Assembly: GCA_947484275.1 (NCBI GenBank)
Contig: CANKOY010000019.1
Coordinates: forward strand, 1 to 61,878
DNA from: Planctomycetota bacterium
Lineage (GTDB): Bacteria > Planctomycetota > UBA1135 > GCA-002686595
DNA: 61,878 bases
Direction: 5' to 3'
Notes under the pieces: model-generated
Told to the model about the DNA's origin: nothing
The model's input: only the letters and a program-made list of their open reading frames with translations
The model's database searches: none
Translations under genes and position numbers: made by a program
Part shown: positions 16,120 through 27,246 of the stretch, one piece after another
Layout of the letters: each line of letters begins with the position of its first letter
Position numbering within the stretch: position 1 is the stretch's first letter

Positions 16120-16304
16120 TGGCCGGCGCCGACGAGGTCGGCGAGTCGCACCTGGGTCTGGTCAGCCTTGGAACGCGCCCGGTAGATCCTCCGCGCGATG
16201 CGCGCGTTCACGTTCTTCTGCTCCACCGTGCTGCGGAACGCGTCGTTCGTGCCGACGTCGCGCCAGGTCAGCGCCAGTGCATTTTCCGTCTTCCTGCGGT
16301 TCAT
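16120..16304 (-). pseudogene. Remnant of an XRE-type antitoxin (HigA-like)
   Basis: The translation contains NVNARIARRIYRARSKADQT followed by QVRLADLVGAGQSV, which closely follows the helix-turn-helix core of HigA-like antitoxins (ARIA..IY.AR...GLTQ..LA.LVG.RQSV). After QSV the similarity stops (NESPASRFL), so the second half of the domain is lost. No matching toxin reading frame was found next to it. It is called a decayed fragment of a toxin-antitoxin pair. Confidence 0.5.
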
Positions 16305-16852
16305 GGTCAGTCCTCGTTGAGGTGGAGGTGGAGGGCGCGCTGCAGCGGCGCCGTGCGAGCGATCGCGCGCTCGATGTCAATCCCTGGGACTGCGTACTCT
16401 GTCGTTAGCGCGTGGGCCTGCGGGTCGGCCTGTCGAAGTTCACCAGGCCATTCGCGCACGTGTGAGCGCGGCCATCGATGTCCTGGCAGACGCGGATCTC
16501 TGTCTCTAGCGCCGGACTGACACACCGCACGTCAAACCTGGTGTTGCTCGAGTCAGGCGACTCTCGGTTGGGTCAGGCACATCCAGTGAGCGCCGTGCGG
16601 CCGCATGCAAGCGAATCGGCCCGCTCCGTTCATGGATGTTGTTGTCATCCCCCGCACGCGTCCGCATTTGGCCACAGCCCTGTGCGCATCCAAGGCCGAG
16701 ACTGTCGCTCGATGCCCTTAGTCGCTTACTCCCGATATGTCTGGTTCTTGGATTCGTTTCCACCGCTAGAATCACGGGGTCATCCTCGGTCGCGCACTGG
16801 ATAAATCTCGAACGGACGGCCAGGGCACTTTGCCAGCAATCGGCGTTCCCCC
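16305..16852. other. Intergenic region without recognisable gene
   Basis: The frames here lack family resemblance and are compositionally odd. It may contain further decayed toxin-antitoxin sequence and the promoter of the next plus-strand gene. Confidence 0.4.
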
Positions 16853-17635
16853 ATGACGAACGATCCGCTCGGTGCCGATGCAATACTCGAGCGAGTGCGG
16901 CGGGTCTACGGAACCTGTTTCAGTTGCCAGGACACCGGCGAGGTCGAGTTCGTGATGAGCACCGGCCCACGACCCTGCAAGCGAGTCACGTTACGCAAGC
17001 TCTTCCGTACGGCGTTCGTGCGTCCCGATCGCTTTCGCTTCGAGTTTCGAGAGATGATCGCCGGGCCGGAGTCCGAGTGGCTGCGGTGTGTCATCCTGAG
17101 TGACGGCAGTTCATTTCGCTCGTGGATGGCTACGGATCGTGCCCTTGAGATCAAAGATCCGCTCGACCGAGCCTTGGCCGGTGCGACCGAGATTTCCGGC
17201 GGGTCAGCGTGCGCGATTCCGTCGCAGTTGCGAATGAACGTGGCATGGAGCGAATTTCTGCCGGAGCCGTCGCGGACCGAGTTCATCGGGAAGGAGATCA
17301 TCGACGGCCGCGAGTGCTTCGTAGTTCGAACGACTCCACGCGGGCGCGATCCGAACATGTTCTGGGTCGATGCGCAGCATTTCCTGATTCGAAGGACGAG
17401 GACGGCTGGGCCGCCCGATCAGGATCAAAGGCAAGTTTTTCTGGATCGAAGGCACGCGATCGCCGAGGTGATTCGAGAGACCGAGGATCTCCCCCCTGAT
17501 ATGCGGGTTGAAATGCTGAACATCTTCGAAGAGCCGGTGCTTCCCCAGATTGCCTCCGACCTGACTACGCATTACCGCCCGCGCGTGGATGCCTCCGTGG
17601 ATGACGCAAACTGGAGCTTTGAGCCGCCGTGCTGA
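16853..17635 (+). CDS. Hypothetical protein with LolA-like (outer-membrane lipoprotein-sorting-like) pattern, 260 aa
   Basis: The start ILERVRRVYGTCFSCQDTGE, followed by FVRPDRFRFEFRE, FRSWMATDRAL, SRTEFIGKEIIDGRECFVVR and FWVDAQHFLIRRT, resembles the concave beta-sheet LolA/DUF2092-like family: opening helix, 'RPDRFRFE' strand, 'G...DGREC.V.', 'W.D....L.RR'. No signal peptide is visible from the ATG at 16853, which is unusual for this family. It stands alone between two non-coding stretches. The function is unknown; binding of a lipid or hydrophobic ligand is an inference from the fold. Confidence 0.6.
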   Translation: MTNDPLGADAILERVRRVYGTCFSCQDTGEVEFVMSTGPRPCKRVTLRKLFRTAFVRPDRFRFEFREMIAGPESEWLRCVILSDGSSFRSWMATDRALEIKDPLDRALAGATEISGGSACAIPSQLRMNVAWSEFLPEPSRTEFIGKEIIDGRECFVVRTTPRGRDPNMFWVDAQHFLIRRTRTAGPPDQDQRQVFLDRRHAIAEVIRETEDLPPDMRVEMLNIFEEPVLPQIASDLTTHYRPRVDASVDDANWSFEPPC

Positions 17636-17927
17636 CGTGGGTCCTCGGGCTGCGACGGTGAACAAATTGTCCGTCCCGTCTGAACGATCTGTGGCTCCAT
17701 TTGGACGTAGCTCCGCCGTTGATCTACCTTTCGCCGGTCAGTCGCGCGTCGTCGGACATGCCTCTGGCGCGGAGCGAAACCCTCTAACGGGATTAGCCGA
17801 TCAGCGTGCGTGGCGTGCTGCGCTCACACTCGGGGCGTGTATTGCACTGAGGACTGACGTCGCGAAGCGCGGGTCAATCTCGGCCACAACCCCGCAGCCG
17901 AACTCCCCCCCCTGCCGCCCGCGCAGT

Positions 17928-18662
17928 TCAGCGCGAACTGCGCGCCGTATCGCGCATCTGCGCGCCCGTGAGCACTGTGCCCAGCACGTTTGCTCCCAAC
18001 GACTCCAACAGGTTGTAAGTTTGCTCGACGTACTGGCGCGGCGTGGTGTTCTGGCGAACGACCAAGACGACTCCGTCGCTGATCGCACCCAGCAAACTGG
18101 CGTCACTGGTGGTGCTCGCTTCAGGCGTATCGATGACGACGTACGTGAAGCGACGCTTCAGCGTCGAGAGCAGCGTTTTCATGCGCTCCGATGCCAGCAG
18201 CTCGGACGGATTGCGCGCTTGGGAGCCGGCGCCGAGCACAGCGAGCGCTGGCACGTTCGTGGGCCGAATCACGTGGTCTAGGGACAAGCGACCCGACAAC
18301 AACTCCGACAACCCCTGGCGCCGCGGCATGGACATGTACTCCTCGACCGAGGGCGCGTGCATGTTGGCGTCGAGCAAGAGAATTCGACTGCCCGGCATCT
18401 CCGCCAACGCCAATGCCAGGTTGACGGCGGCCACGGACTTGCCCTCGCCGCGCAGTGAACTGGTGACGACCACCGAGCGCGGTGCGCTCTCAGGATTCAG
18501 CGCGACGATCGAGTTGCGCAGGTTGCGGAACTGCTCGGCGATCTGGCCGCGCGAATCGGTGACCAGGGCGATCTCTTCGCGCACGATCGGCATGGTCTTG
18601 CCTTCGTCGGGCACTGCCACCTGGAGCGGGCCTGCGTTTGCGGTGGAACTGAAGATCGCCAT
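17928..18662 (-). CDS. CpsD/CapB-type P-loop ATPase (BY-kinase-like), 244 aa
   Basis: Motifs are a deviant Walker A SSLRGEGKS (about residues 69-76), Walker A' RILLLDANMHAP (aspartate 98), and Walker B YVVIDTPEA. The segment EQFRNLRNSI before the P-loop is typical of bacterial tyrosine kinases and their Wzc-type partners in polysaccharide export. The C-terminus has no tyrosine cluster and no membrane adaptor or polysaccharide gene is adjacent. It may therefore be a stand-alone cytosolic ATPase partnering a Wzz-like protein encoded elsewhere. Confidence 0.85.
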   Translation of the reverse strand: MAIFSSTANAGPLQVAVPDEGKTMPIVREEIALVTDSRGQIAEQFRNLRNSIVALNPESAPRSVVVTSSLRGEGKSVAAVNLALALAEMPGSRILLLDANMHAPSVEEYMSMPRRQGLSELLSGRLSLDHVIRPTNVPALAVLGAGSQARNPSELLASERMKTLLSTLKRRFTYVVIDTPEASTTSDASLLGAISDGVVLVVRQNTTPRQYVEQTYNLLESLGANVLGTVLTGAQMRDTARSSR

Positions 18663-18828
18663 GCTTAGGAAGCTCGGTTCGGAGACGGGACAGGAGCAGC
18701 ATGCTCATCGACCCCGAAAGATCCAGTCCCCAAGCTGTTTCTTGCCCCCGGGCGCGGCCGGTATGGGTCCTGGGAGCGCAGCGGGGGCTCTCGGCGAGCT
18801 CGCGGGCAGGCCGGGACGGATTCCAGGG

Positions 18829-20973
18829 TCAAAAACCGATCCAGGGCTCGCGCAGATCCAGATCCACGAGCACCGACGGCGATGCTGGCGGGAAGCGGCC
18901 GCCGCTCAGTTCGAGCCGCAAGGGGTGGCGCGAGCGCTGGAATAGGACCCTCAGGCGGCGCAGGAACTCGCGGGCCCCGGGCTCGCTTTGGCGCACCCGC
19001 AGAAGTCTCAGTGCTCGCTCGCAGCCCTGGACCCAGCCGGCGTCCATGCCGCGCGCATCCCTGGCGTCGCCGGGGCGCGGATCATCCCAGGCAGGTTCGT
19101 CCTCCGAGGGGCCGAGCCACGGTCCGCGGACGCGCTCCAGTCGCGCCAGGAACTCAGCATAGAACGCGTCCGCGTGTTCTGCGCGCCGCGGCCACAGATC
19201 CAGCGCGCCGCCCGCGCGCGCGATCGTTGCGCCGGCGGAGCGCCAATCGGCGTCGCTCCAGGTCTCGCGGGAAAAGACCTCGGTGCCGAGTTGCTCTAGC
19301 TCCGCGCCCGTGGCCACATCGAGGCAGGCCATGAGGCGCGCGATCGTCGCCGCGGCAGCACCGCCGCCGCGCGCAGCGAGCAGCGCCTGGCGCAGGATCG
19401 GCTGGGTCGTCCACAGCGATTCGCGGTCGAGGATGGAGAGGAGGATCTCCTCGCCGCGGGGCTGGGCCAGGAGCGACAGGATGCGCTCCCCCGCCAGCGT
19501 CAGAGCATCAGCGTCCGTGGCAGCTCGCGCTAAGGCATCGGCGCACAGATCGGACTGCGCTGCAACGGAGAGGTGTGTCGCCTGGCGCCAAGTCAGCGGT
19601 TCACCGCAGCCGATGGCCCCCATGTTTGCAGCGAATTCCCTGCCCCAGCCCTGATGCGCGGCCCAGTTGAAGGCCGACTCCAGCGGGCCGGGCTCGATGG
19701 GGTTCGGACGCTCCACACCCAGGGCCGCCAAGGCGCGCAGAGTGGCGCAGCGATCCTCCGGTGAAGTCTGCGGCGCGAGCCAGCGCGCCCCGAGCAGGCC
19801 CATCAGCTCCGTCGGCGCTAGGCGCGCGCCCCGTACCAGCGCACAGCGCAGGTTCTTGGCGCGGGCCGGCGCGTTTTCGAATCCGCTGCTCCAGGCGTCG
19901 CGACCGAGGCTGCCGATGGCGAGCAGCGCGCGCGCCAACTCGCGCGACTGGGGCGAGGGTTCGCCTTCGCTTGCCAGGGCCCGGTCGGCCTCTTGCAGCA
20001 ACTTTTCCGCGCCTGCAGTGCACGCCAGTGAACTGGCAACAGCGCCGCGACCGGCGGCGAGCACCAGCGCGTCGAAGGCGGCCGGATCCTGCCGTTCGCG
20101 CCAGCGCCAGTCGAGCCAGTCCAAAGCAGCCGGCCAGCCCGTGGCGGCGATCGCACGCGCGGCGTGGCGCGCGGCCTGGGGCGAGGCCGGTTTTTCAACC
20201 GCGAGCACCCAACCCTGGAGCAGCGCCTGGGCCGTTGGCGGGGGCGATCCGTCGAGCGGACGTACCAGAAACCAAGTCTGTCCCTCGTCCCAGCCATAAA
20301 CGTCGAAAATCGAGCCGCGCAAGACAGCGACTGCGTAGACCAGGTCCTCAAAACTGCCGATCACCGGCGAGGGGATTTCTTCGGCGCCGACTAGGGGCCG
20401 CGCAGCGCTCGGATCGAATCGGGGGTCGAGCACCAGCCAAGCCCGCGCGCCGGTGGATTGATCAACGCGGCGGCTGTCGACAAGGCGCGCGATCCGGTCC
20501 AGGGCTACTTCGAGACTCCCCTGACGCGGATCAAGTTGCCACAGACCCCCGAAGGCGCCGCGGATCTCGCGTTCCAGCGTCGCCATGGGCAGGGGTTCCT
20601 GGTCGCCTGCGCCGAGCCAAGCAGCAGCGTGGCCGGAAAGGGCCTCGGCTCCTGTGCGCGCCACGGCTTGGTCCGCCGAAGCAGCCAGCGCTGCGGCGAG
20701 GCCAAAGTGCCGCGCCCTCGACGTCAGGGCCGAGGAGATGCGCGAGCGAACCTCTGCGGAGCCTGCGCGCGCTGCATCGATCAGCAGCCCGGCGTCGGAA
20801 GCCGTCAACAACTGGGCCAATTCGCGCTCCGCCGCAGCGCGATCCACGGCACTCGCCGCGCTCAGCCGATTTAGGGCATCGGCCACGTCAATTGAGCGCG
20901 TGGGATCCGACTGCGCGGGGACACACAGCGTCAGGATCGCGGCGAGGGTGAGTAGCGCGAGGCGGCGGAACAT
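18829..20973 (-). CDS. Secreted hypothetical protein with alpha-helical repeats, 714 aa
   Basis: An N-terminal signal peptide (FRRLALLTLAAILTLCVPAQ) is followed by long alanine- and leucine-rich amphipathic helices reminiscent of HEAT-type repeats (for example AERELAQLLTASDAGLLIDA and EVRSRISSALTSRARHFGLA). There is a middle stretch with aromatic residues (VLRGSIFDVYGWDEGQTWFL). No catalytic motif is seen. It stands alone on the minus strand, 166 nt upstream of the CpsD-like gene, and could share its transcript. Its role is unknown; the repeats suggest protein binding outside the cytoplasm. Confidence 0.65.
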   Translation of the reverse strand: MFRRLALLTLAAILTLCVPAQSDPTRSIDVADALNRLSAASAVDRAAAERELAQLLTASDAGLLIDAARAGSAEVRSRISSALTSRARHFGLAAALAASADQAVARTGAEALSGHAAAWLGAGDQEPLPMATLEREIRGAFGGLWQLDPRQGSLEVALDRIARLVDSRRVDQSTGARAWLVLDPRFDPSAARPLVGAEEIPSPVIGSFEDLVYAVAVLRGSIFDVYGWDEGQTWFLVRPLDGSPPPTAQALLQGWVLAVEKPASPQAARHAARAIAATGWPAALDWLDWRWRERQDPAAFDALVLAAGRGAVASSLACTAGAEKLLQEADRALASEGEPSPQSRELARALLAIGSLGRDAWSSGFENAPARAKNLRCALVRGARLAPTELMGLLGARWLAPQTSPEDRCATLRALAALGVERPNPIEPGPLESAFNWAAHQGWGREFAANMGAIGCGEPLTWRQATHLSVAAQSDLCADALARAATDADALTLAGERILSLLAQPRGEEILLSILDRESLWTTQPILRQALLAARGGGAAAATIARLMACLDVATGAELEQLGTEVFSRETWSDADWRSAGATIARAGGALDLWPRRAEHADAFYAEFLARLERVRGPWLGPSEDEPAWDDPRPGDARDARGMDAGWVQGCERALRLLRVRQSEPGAREFLRRLRVLFQRSRHPLRLELSGGRFPPASPSVLVDLDLREPWIGF

Positions 20974-21104
20974 GGTGCCCCAGCATAGAACTCCGCGGGC
21001 CGCGAGCCCGCGCCCGCGCCCGTGAGAACCCGCCGCACCGAAGCCTCGGCGCCCCCAGAGCCGTGGCCCGCGCGGCCCCGCGCTGGTACCTTGGCCGCCG
21101 TTCC

Positions 21105-22463
21105 ATGTTCAAGAAGCTCCTGATCGCCAACCGCGGCGAAGTCGCCGTGCGCGTCGCGCGGAGCGCCCGGCGCATGGGCATTTCCCCGGTGGGTATCGCC
21201 TCCACGGCCGACCTTGGGGCCAAGTGGCTCGAAGCCATGGACGAAGTCGTCTGCGTCGGGCCCTCCGCTTCGCGCGAGAGCTACCTGCAGCGCGAGCGCA
21301 TCGTCCAGGCCGCACTGCAGACCCACGCTGCCGCGATTCACCCAGGCTGGGGATTTCTGGCCGAGGACCCGCTGTTCGCGGCCCTGTGCGAGCAGCACGC
21401 CGTGCGCTTCGTGGGCCCGAGTCCGGCGGTCATGGCGATGATGGGCCTGAAGTCCCCGGCCCGGGCGGCAATGAAAGCCGCGGGTCTGCCGGTGATTCCA
21501 GGCAGCGACGGATTGCTCGCCGACGTCAACGAGGCGCTCGTACTCGCGCGAAGCATCGGCTACCCCGTGATCCTCAAGGCCGACGCGGGGGGCGGCGGCC
21601 GCGGGATGCGCCGCGCTGCAAATGAGAGCGAACTGCGGGCGGCGTTTTTCGAAGCGGCGGCCGAAGCCACGAGCGCGTTCGGCAACGGGGGCTTGTACCT
21701 GGAAAAGTACTTGCTCGGCGGGCGACACATCGAGGTCCAGATCCTCGGCGACGCCTTCGGACACGCGGTGCACCTGTTCGAGCGTGAGTGCTCCGTGCAA
21801 CGCAAGCACCAAAAGCTGCTCGAAGAATCTCCGAGCCCGGTCCTCAACGCGAAGGAGCGCGAGGAACTGGGCGAGCGTGCCGCGCTCGCAGCGCGCAGCC
21901 TGGGATACGTCGGGGCAGGAACGATTGAGTTCTTCCGCGCGCCCGAGGGCCAGGTGTACTTCATGGAAATGAACACGCGCCTGCAGGTGGAGCATCCGGT
22001 GACGGAGATGCTCTGCGGCCTGGACCTCGTGGAGTTGCAACTGCGCGTGGCCGCGAACGAGGCCCTGCCGTTCACGCAGAGCGAAGTGCGCCCCACGGGC
22101 CATGCGATTGAGGTGCGCATCAACGCCGAGGACCCCGCGCGCGATTTCCGCCCGTCGCCGGGCCTGGTCGAGAGCCTGGAGTTTCCACTCGACCGCGGTC
22201 CAGGCAGCGTGCGCTTCGACACGCACATGCACGTCGGCGAAAAAGTTTCGCCGCACTACGACTCGTCGATCGGCAAGTTGATCGCCCACGGAACCACCCG
22301 CGAACTTGCGATCGAGACGCTGCTGCGTTCGTTGCGCGCCGCGCGCGTCACCGGCCTGGCCACCACGATTCCGCTGCAGATCGCGGTGCTCGAAAGCGCC
22401 GCGTTCCGCGCAGGTGATTACGACACACGCGCGATCCCCGGCTTCGACGCCGCGGGCGCATGA
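21105..22463 (+). CDS. accC: Biotin carboxylase subunit of an acyl-CoA carboxylase, 452 aa
   Basis: This ATP-grasp enzyme carboxylates biotin on the carrier protein using ATP and bicarbonate. Visible motifs are the N-terminal [30 protein letters not shown], the glycine-rich ATP loop [45 protein letters not shown], and the catalytic [15 protein letters not shown]. The length is normal for stand-alone AccC. The ATG at 21105 is chosen by match to the family start (MFKK). The carboxyltransferase gene begins 10 nt after its stop, and the carrier gene follows, forming a three-gene carboxylase operon. Confidence 0.96.
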   Translation: MFKKLLIANRGEVAVRVARSARRMGISPVGIASTADLGAKWLEAMDEVVCVGPSASRESYLQRERIVQAALQTHAAAIHPGWGFLAEDPLFAALCEQHAVRFVGPSPAVMAMMGLKSPARAAMKAAGLPVIPGSDGLLADVNEALVLARSIGYPVILKADAGGGGRGMRRAANESELRAAFFEAAAEATSAFGNGGLYLEKYLLGGRHIEVQILGDAFGHAVHLFERECSVQRKHQKLLEESPSPVLNAKEREELGERAALAARSLGYVGAGTIEFFRAPEGQVYFMEMNTRLQVEHPVTEMLCGLDLVELQLRVAANEALPFTQSEVRPTGHAIEVRINAEDPARDFRPSPGLVESLEFPLDRGPGSVRFDTHMHVGEKVSPHYDSSIGKLIAHGTTRELAIETLLRSLRAARVTGLATTIPLQIAVLESAAFRAGDYDTRAIPGFDAAGA

Positions 22464-22473
22464 GCGAAGCACC

Positions 22474-24197
<1,724 letters not shown>

Positions 24198-24201
<4 letters not shown>

Positions 24202-24782
24202 AGTGCGTTGGTTCGATTGAGATGATCGTGCGTCTGGAAGGCGAGCGCGTGCTGCTGTGCTCGCCAGGCGTCGGCCTGTTCAGCGGGGCGCTGCCTGAAT
24301 CGAGCGCAATGGTCGCAGGCCAGGGGGCAGGTGTGCTGATCACCCTCGAACGGCGCGCCCAACTCATCGTGCCCGATGGCGTGCAGGGCATCGTGCGCTC
24401 GAAACCACCCGCGCGCCTGCGCGATCCTGTGCAGTACGGCCAGGTCCTGTACGAGGTGTCCGCCATGGAATCCGTGTCGCAGGCGACGCCGCGCGCGAAC
24501 GGCCCCCGCGCCGAACTCAATGGTGAACTGCTGCTGCGCTCGCCGCAGAGCGGACGTTTCTATCACCGCACCGCTCCGGGCGAACCGACTCTTTGCGAAG
24601 TCGGCCGCGAACTGGAAATCGGCACGCCAGTGGGCCTGATCGAAGTGATGAAGACGTTCACGCAGGTCATCTACCGCGCCGAGCACGGGCTGCCTGCGCG
24701 CGCCAGGATCCTGAAGATCGTCGCCCGCGATGGCGGCGACATCGACGAAGGCGCGGTTCTGATCGTCGTCTGCGCGCTGTAG
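24198..24782 (+). CDS. Biotin carboxyl carrier protein with an extra degenerate biotinyl-like domain, 194 aa
   Basis: The C-terminal biotinyl domain (about residues 108-194) carries the biotinylation site EVMKTF, with the lysine after Met, and flanking strands [17 protein letters not shown] and [20 protein letters not shown]. Before it, residues about 8-90 look like a second barrel-sandwich hybrid domain ([29 protein letters not shown]) without the biotin lysine. This is uncommon in AccB-type carriers. The GTG start overlaps the carboxyltransferase stop (GTGA), which secures co-expression with the other two subunits. Confidence 0.9.
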
Positions 24783-24790
24783 CGCGAGTG

Positions 24791-25483
24791 CTACAACAAC
24801 TCGTCGTCCTGGGACGAGATGATCAGCAAAACGCAGCCCGTGTCGGTCGATTGCACACCGTGGATCAAGCCCTCGGCCGCCACCTGATAGTCGCCGGCGT
24901 ACAGCACGCGCCCGCCAACGCGAATCTCGCCCGAGACAACGAAGCACTCTTCCGTGCTCGCGTGCCGGTGCGGCGGGTAGGAAGTGTTCGGCGCCATGCG
25001 GATCAACATCGTCAAGCGCCTGCGCGCGGAGTCCACGTGCAGCGGTTTGATTTCGATGCCTTCGATTCCCGTGGGCTCATACCCGGCCTTTCCTCCGCGG
25101 ACCATGGCGAGCTCGCCTGCGAGGACTTCGACGGGCGCGGACATCAGCGACCGCCATGGCCGATCGAAGTCGCGCATTGGGATTGGTTTGGATTCGCTGT
25201 GCAGGCGCGCCCGCAGTCCGTCGCGGGGCACGGGCGCCACGGCACCGTCCTGGGCGTCGCTCGCATCCTTGGTCGCCCAGCCCTCCTCCAATCGCCCTTG
25301 CTCGGCCAGGCAAAACGGGCAGCCGCTCGCCAGGTGTTCCACGAGTCCGGAGCACTCCTCCGCAGTTACGGAACCTGCCACGTACAAGGCAAGTCCGTCG
25401 AGCCACGGACAGGCGAGCGCAGAGCTGCGATCGAACGGAACTCCCGTTCGATCCCCCTGATTCGATCCGCCATTGGAATTCAT
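24791..25483 (-). CDS. ChrR-like cupin anti-sigma factor, 230 aa
   Basis: The ATG at 25483 is preferred over longer upstream reading, which has no coding character. The N-terminal zinc anti-sigma segment contains EECSGLVEHLASGCPFC (a His plus Cys-x2-Cys pattern); the C-terminal cupin has PPHRHASTEECFVVSGE, the metal-binding HRH...E set, and YQVAAEGLIHGVQS. In ChrR of Rhodobacter this architecture holds an ECF sigma factor until singlet oxygen or peroxide stress. No sigma factor gene is adjacent, so the partner must be encoded elsewhere. It ends 8 nt from the convergent carboxylase operon. Confidence 0.8.
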   Translation of the reverse strand: MNSNGGSNQGDRTGVPFDRSSALACPWLDGLALYVAGSVTAEECSGLVEHLASGCPFCLAEQGRLEEGWATKDASDAQDGAVAPVPRDGLRARLHSESKPIPMRDFDRPWRSLMSAPVEVLAGELAMVRGGKAGYEPTGIEGIEIKPLHVDSARRRLTMLIRMAPNTSYPPHRHASTEECFVVSGEIRVGGRVLYAGDYQVAAEGLIHGVQSTDTGCVLLIISSQDDELL

Positions 25484-25679
25484 GGGTCGTGCCGCCGGAG
25501 TGCTGTCTCCGCAGGCAATTGGAACATAGGAATCCGCGCCCGGGCGTTTCAAAAAAATTGACGCGCTGCGCGAATTGCCGGTTGCCGCGCCTGCGATCGG
25601 TTGCCCGATCTGCCGCACGCCCCTTTGCCGATTCGACCTCGCCCGGGATTGGGGTAGGGGGCGTGGCTCGAGACTGCGA

Positions 25680-26213
25680 CTACTGGCCCCCGGGACCTGG
25701 AGGCGACTCGATGGCCGGCACGGGCACGACAACTTCTCCCAGCCGTTCGAGCTGGACATCCGCACTGATCGACATGCGTCCCATCACCGTGGAAACGACC
25801 TTGCCCATCTTTGTCGAGGGTTCGAATCCGTTCCCGCCCGGCGCGGGCTCGCCAGCAGCACCGGGGGCGACGGCTCCATTGCAGGCGGCGAGCAAGCCCG
25901 CCGCTGTGGACAACGCCCAGTGCGCCAGGCGCGCCGCGCGAGTCTTCGGCCGCGTGGACGCGACTGCCGTTGCGCTGTCCAAGTGGACCGGCGCGCCGCA
26001 GGCGTCGTATTGAATGCGCAGGCAGACGCGCGAGCTCGTACCTCGCACCAATTCCTGGGCCTCGCGCGCCGTCATCTGCGCAGCGTCGTGAACGTGCAGT
26101 GAGCACTGGGAACAGAAGCGCTTGCGAGCGTCCCCCACCAGTTCATCCCATTTCTTCGGGCAGGGCTCTTGGATCGTCAGGGAAACAGGAGCAGTCAGCG
26201 GAGTTCGTTCCAT
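25680..26213 (-). CDS. Zinc-ribbon-like Cys-rich protein with membrane segment, 177 aa
   Basis: The N-terminal half has PCPKKWDELVGDARKRFCSQC followed by HVHDAAQMTAREAQELV and RVCLRIQYDACGAPV, a pattern known from small bacterial proteins in which CPxxW and RFCxxC form a zinc ribbon and the 'MT..EA..L' helix follows. A hydrophobic segment (LAHWALSTAAGLLAAC) comes next, with a Gly/Pro-rich tail (PGGQ end). The membrane anchor suggests a cytoplasmic sensor or electron-transfer domain tethered to the membrane. The ATG is at 26213. The gene lies just upstream (minus-strand sense) of the ChrR-like anti-sigma gene, hinting at a shared regulatory unit. The function is unknown. Confidence 0.7.
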   Translation of the reverse strand: MERTPLTAPVSLTIQEPCPKKWDELVGDARKRFCSQCSLHVHDAAQMTAREAQELVRGTSSRVCLRIQYDACGAPVHLDSATAVASTRPKTRAARLAHWALSTAAGLLAACNGAVAPGAAGEPAPGGNGFEPSTKMGKVVSTVMGRMSISADVQLERLGEVVVPVPAIESPPGPGGQ

Positions 26214-26340
26214 GGTGTCGTGCTCGGCGGTGCTGTGGTTGTGTTCCACAGACCAACGCCGATGGGCCAGCACGTCTTGGGGGCGGCTTGGGATTTGGAC
26301 GGGGAAAGAAATTCCGGATCCGTTCCGTGGCCCCCGTAAA

Positions 26341-27243
26341 TCAGGGCACCACGCGCTCGCCTTCCGTCGCCGTCATCTGCCGGTACAACTCGCTCAAACG
26401 CCGGGTCATCGGGCCAACTTCGCCTGAGCCGATCACGCGACCGTCGATTTTCGTGACCGCGGCCAATTCGCCCATCGTTCCACTGCAAAAGACTTCCTCG
26501 GCGCGGAAGAACTCGGCCAGGGAGAGATCGCGAATGTCGCACTCGATGCCGTGATGAGCGCACAACTCGAGCACGCTCGCGCGCGTGATGCCCTCTGGAC
26601 ACGCGACCGTGCGCGGCGTCGCCAGGCGGCCGCGCTCCACCAAGAACAAGTGCGTCGCGTTGGTTTCCGCCACGAAGCCGCGGCTGTCGAGCATCAGCGC
26701 GTCGTCCGCGCCGGCAGCGTTGCTCTCGAGTTTGGCCAGGATCGAATTGATCAGATTGTTGTGGTGGATTTTCGCGTCGAGCACGTCCGGCGACGGGCGG
26801 CGCGTGGCGGCGGTGATCAGAGTCAATCCCGTTCTTGCATACACCGGTGGCTTGTGCTCGGCGAGCACGATCAGGGTCGGACCAGAGCGGTTCAATCGCG
26901 GGTCCATGCCCGAAGTGACCTTGACGCCGCGCGTGAGCGTCAACCGAATGTGCACGCCGTCGCGCATCTTGTTGGCCTCGAGCGTGCGCGCGATTTCTTG
27001 CGTGATCGCCGCGTGGGTCGGGATCCCCGCGAAAGCCAGGGCCGTGGCGGAATGGCGCAAGCGGTCGAGGTGCGCTCCCAGGCGAAAGATGCAACCACCG
27101 TAGAGGCGCAAGCCCTCCCACACCGCGTCGCCACCCTGCACAGATGAATCGAAAGGGCTTACGGCCGCCTGGTCGCGATGGACCAGCTTGCCGTTGATGT
27201 TGACCAGGATGTCGCTGTTGCGCGGATCGTAGTTCTGCAGCAT
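26341..27243 (-). CDS. ilvE: Class IV aminotransferase (branched-chain amino acid aminotransferase-like), 300 aa
   Basis: This is a PLP enzyme of the IlvE/D-amino acid transaminase fold. The start NSDILVNINGKLVHRDQAAV, the QGGDAVWEGLRLYGG segment, the PLP lysine region DAKIHHNNLIN, GFVAETNATHLFLV and the GTMGELAAVTKIDGR phosphate-binding loop are visible. The likely reaction is reversible transfer of amino groups between branched-chain amino acids and 2-oxoglutarate. ADC lyase or D-amino acid transaminase cannot be excluded. It is the last gene of a three-gene minus-strand operon, starting 3 nt after the sulfotransferase-like gene. Confidence 0.88.
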   Translation of the reverse strand: MLQNYDPRNSDILVNINGKLVHRDQAAVSPFDSSVQGGDAVWEGLRLYGGCIFRLGAHLDRLRHSATALAFAGIPTHAAITQEIARTLEANKMRDGVHIRLTLTRGVKVTSGMDPRLNRSGPTLIVLAEHKPPVYARTGLTLITAATRRPSPDVLDAKIHHNNLINSILAKLESNAAGADDALMLDSRGFVAETNATHLFLVERGRLATPRTVACPEGITRASVLELCAHHGIECDIRDLSLAEFFRAEEVFCSGTMGELAAVTKIDGRVIGSGEVGPMTRRLSELYRQMTATEGERVVP

Positions 27244-27246
27244 GGC

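Noticed and set aside
16307-16525. Possible toxin partner of the XRE fragment
   Set aside because: No RelE/HigB-like motif could be read in any of the three minus frames.
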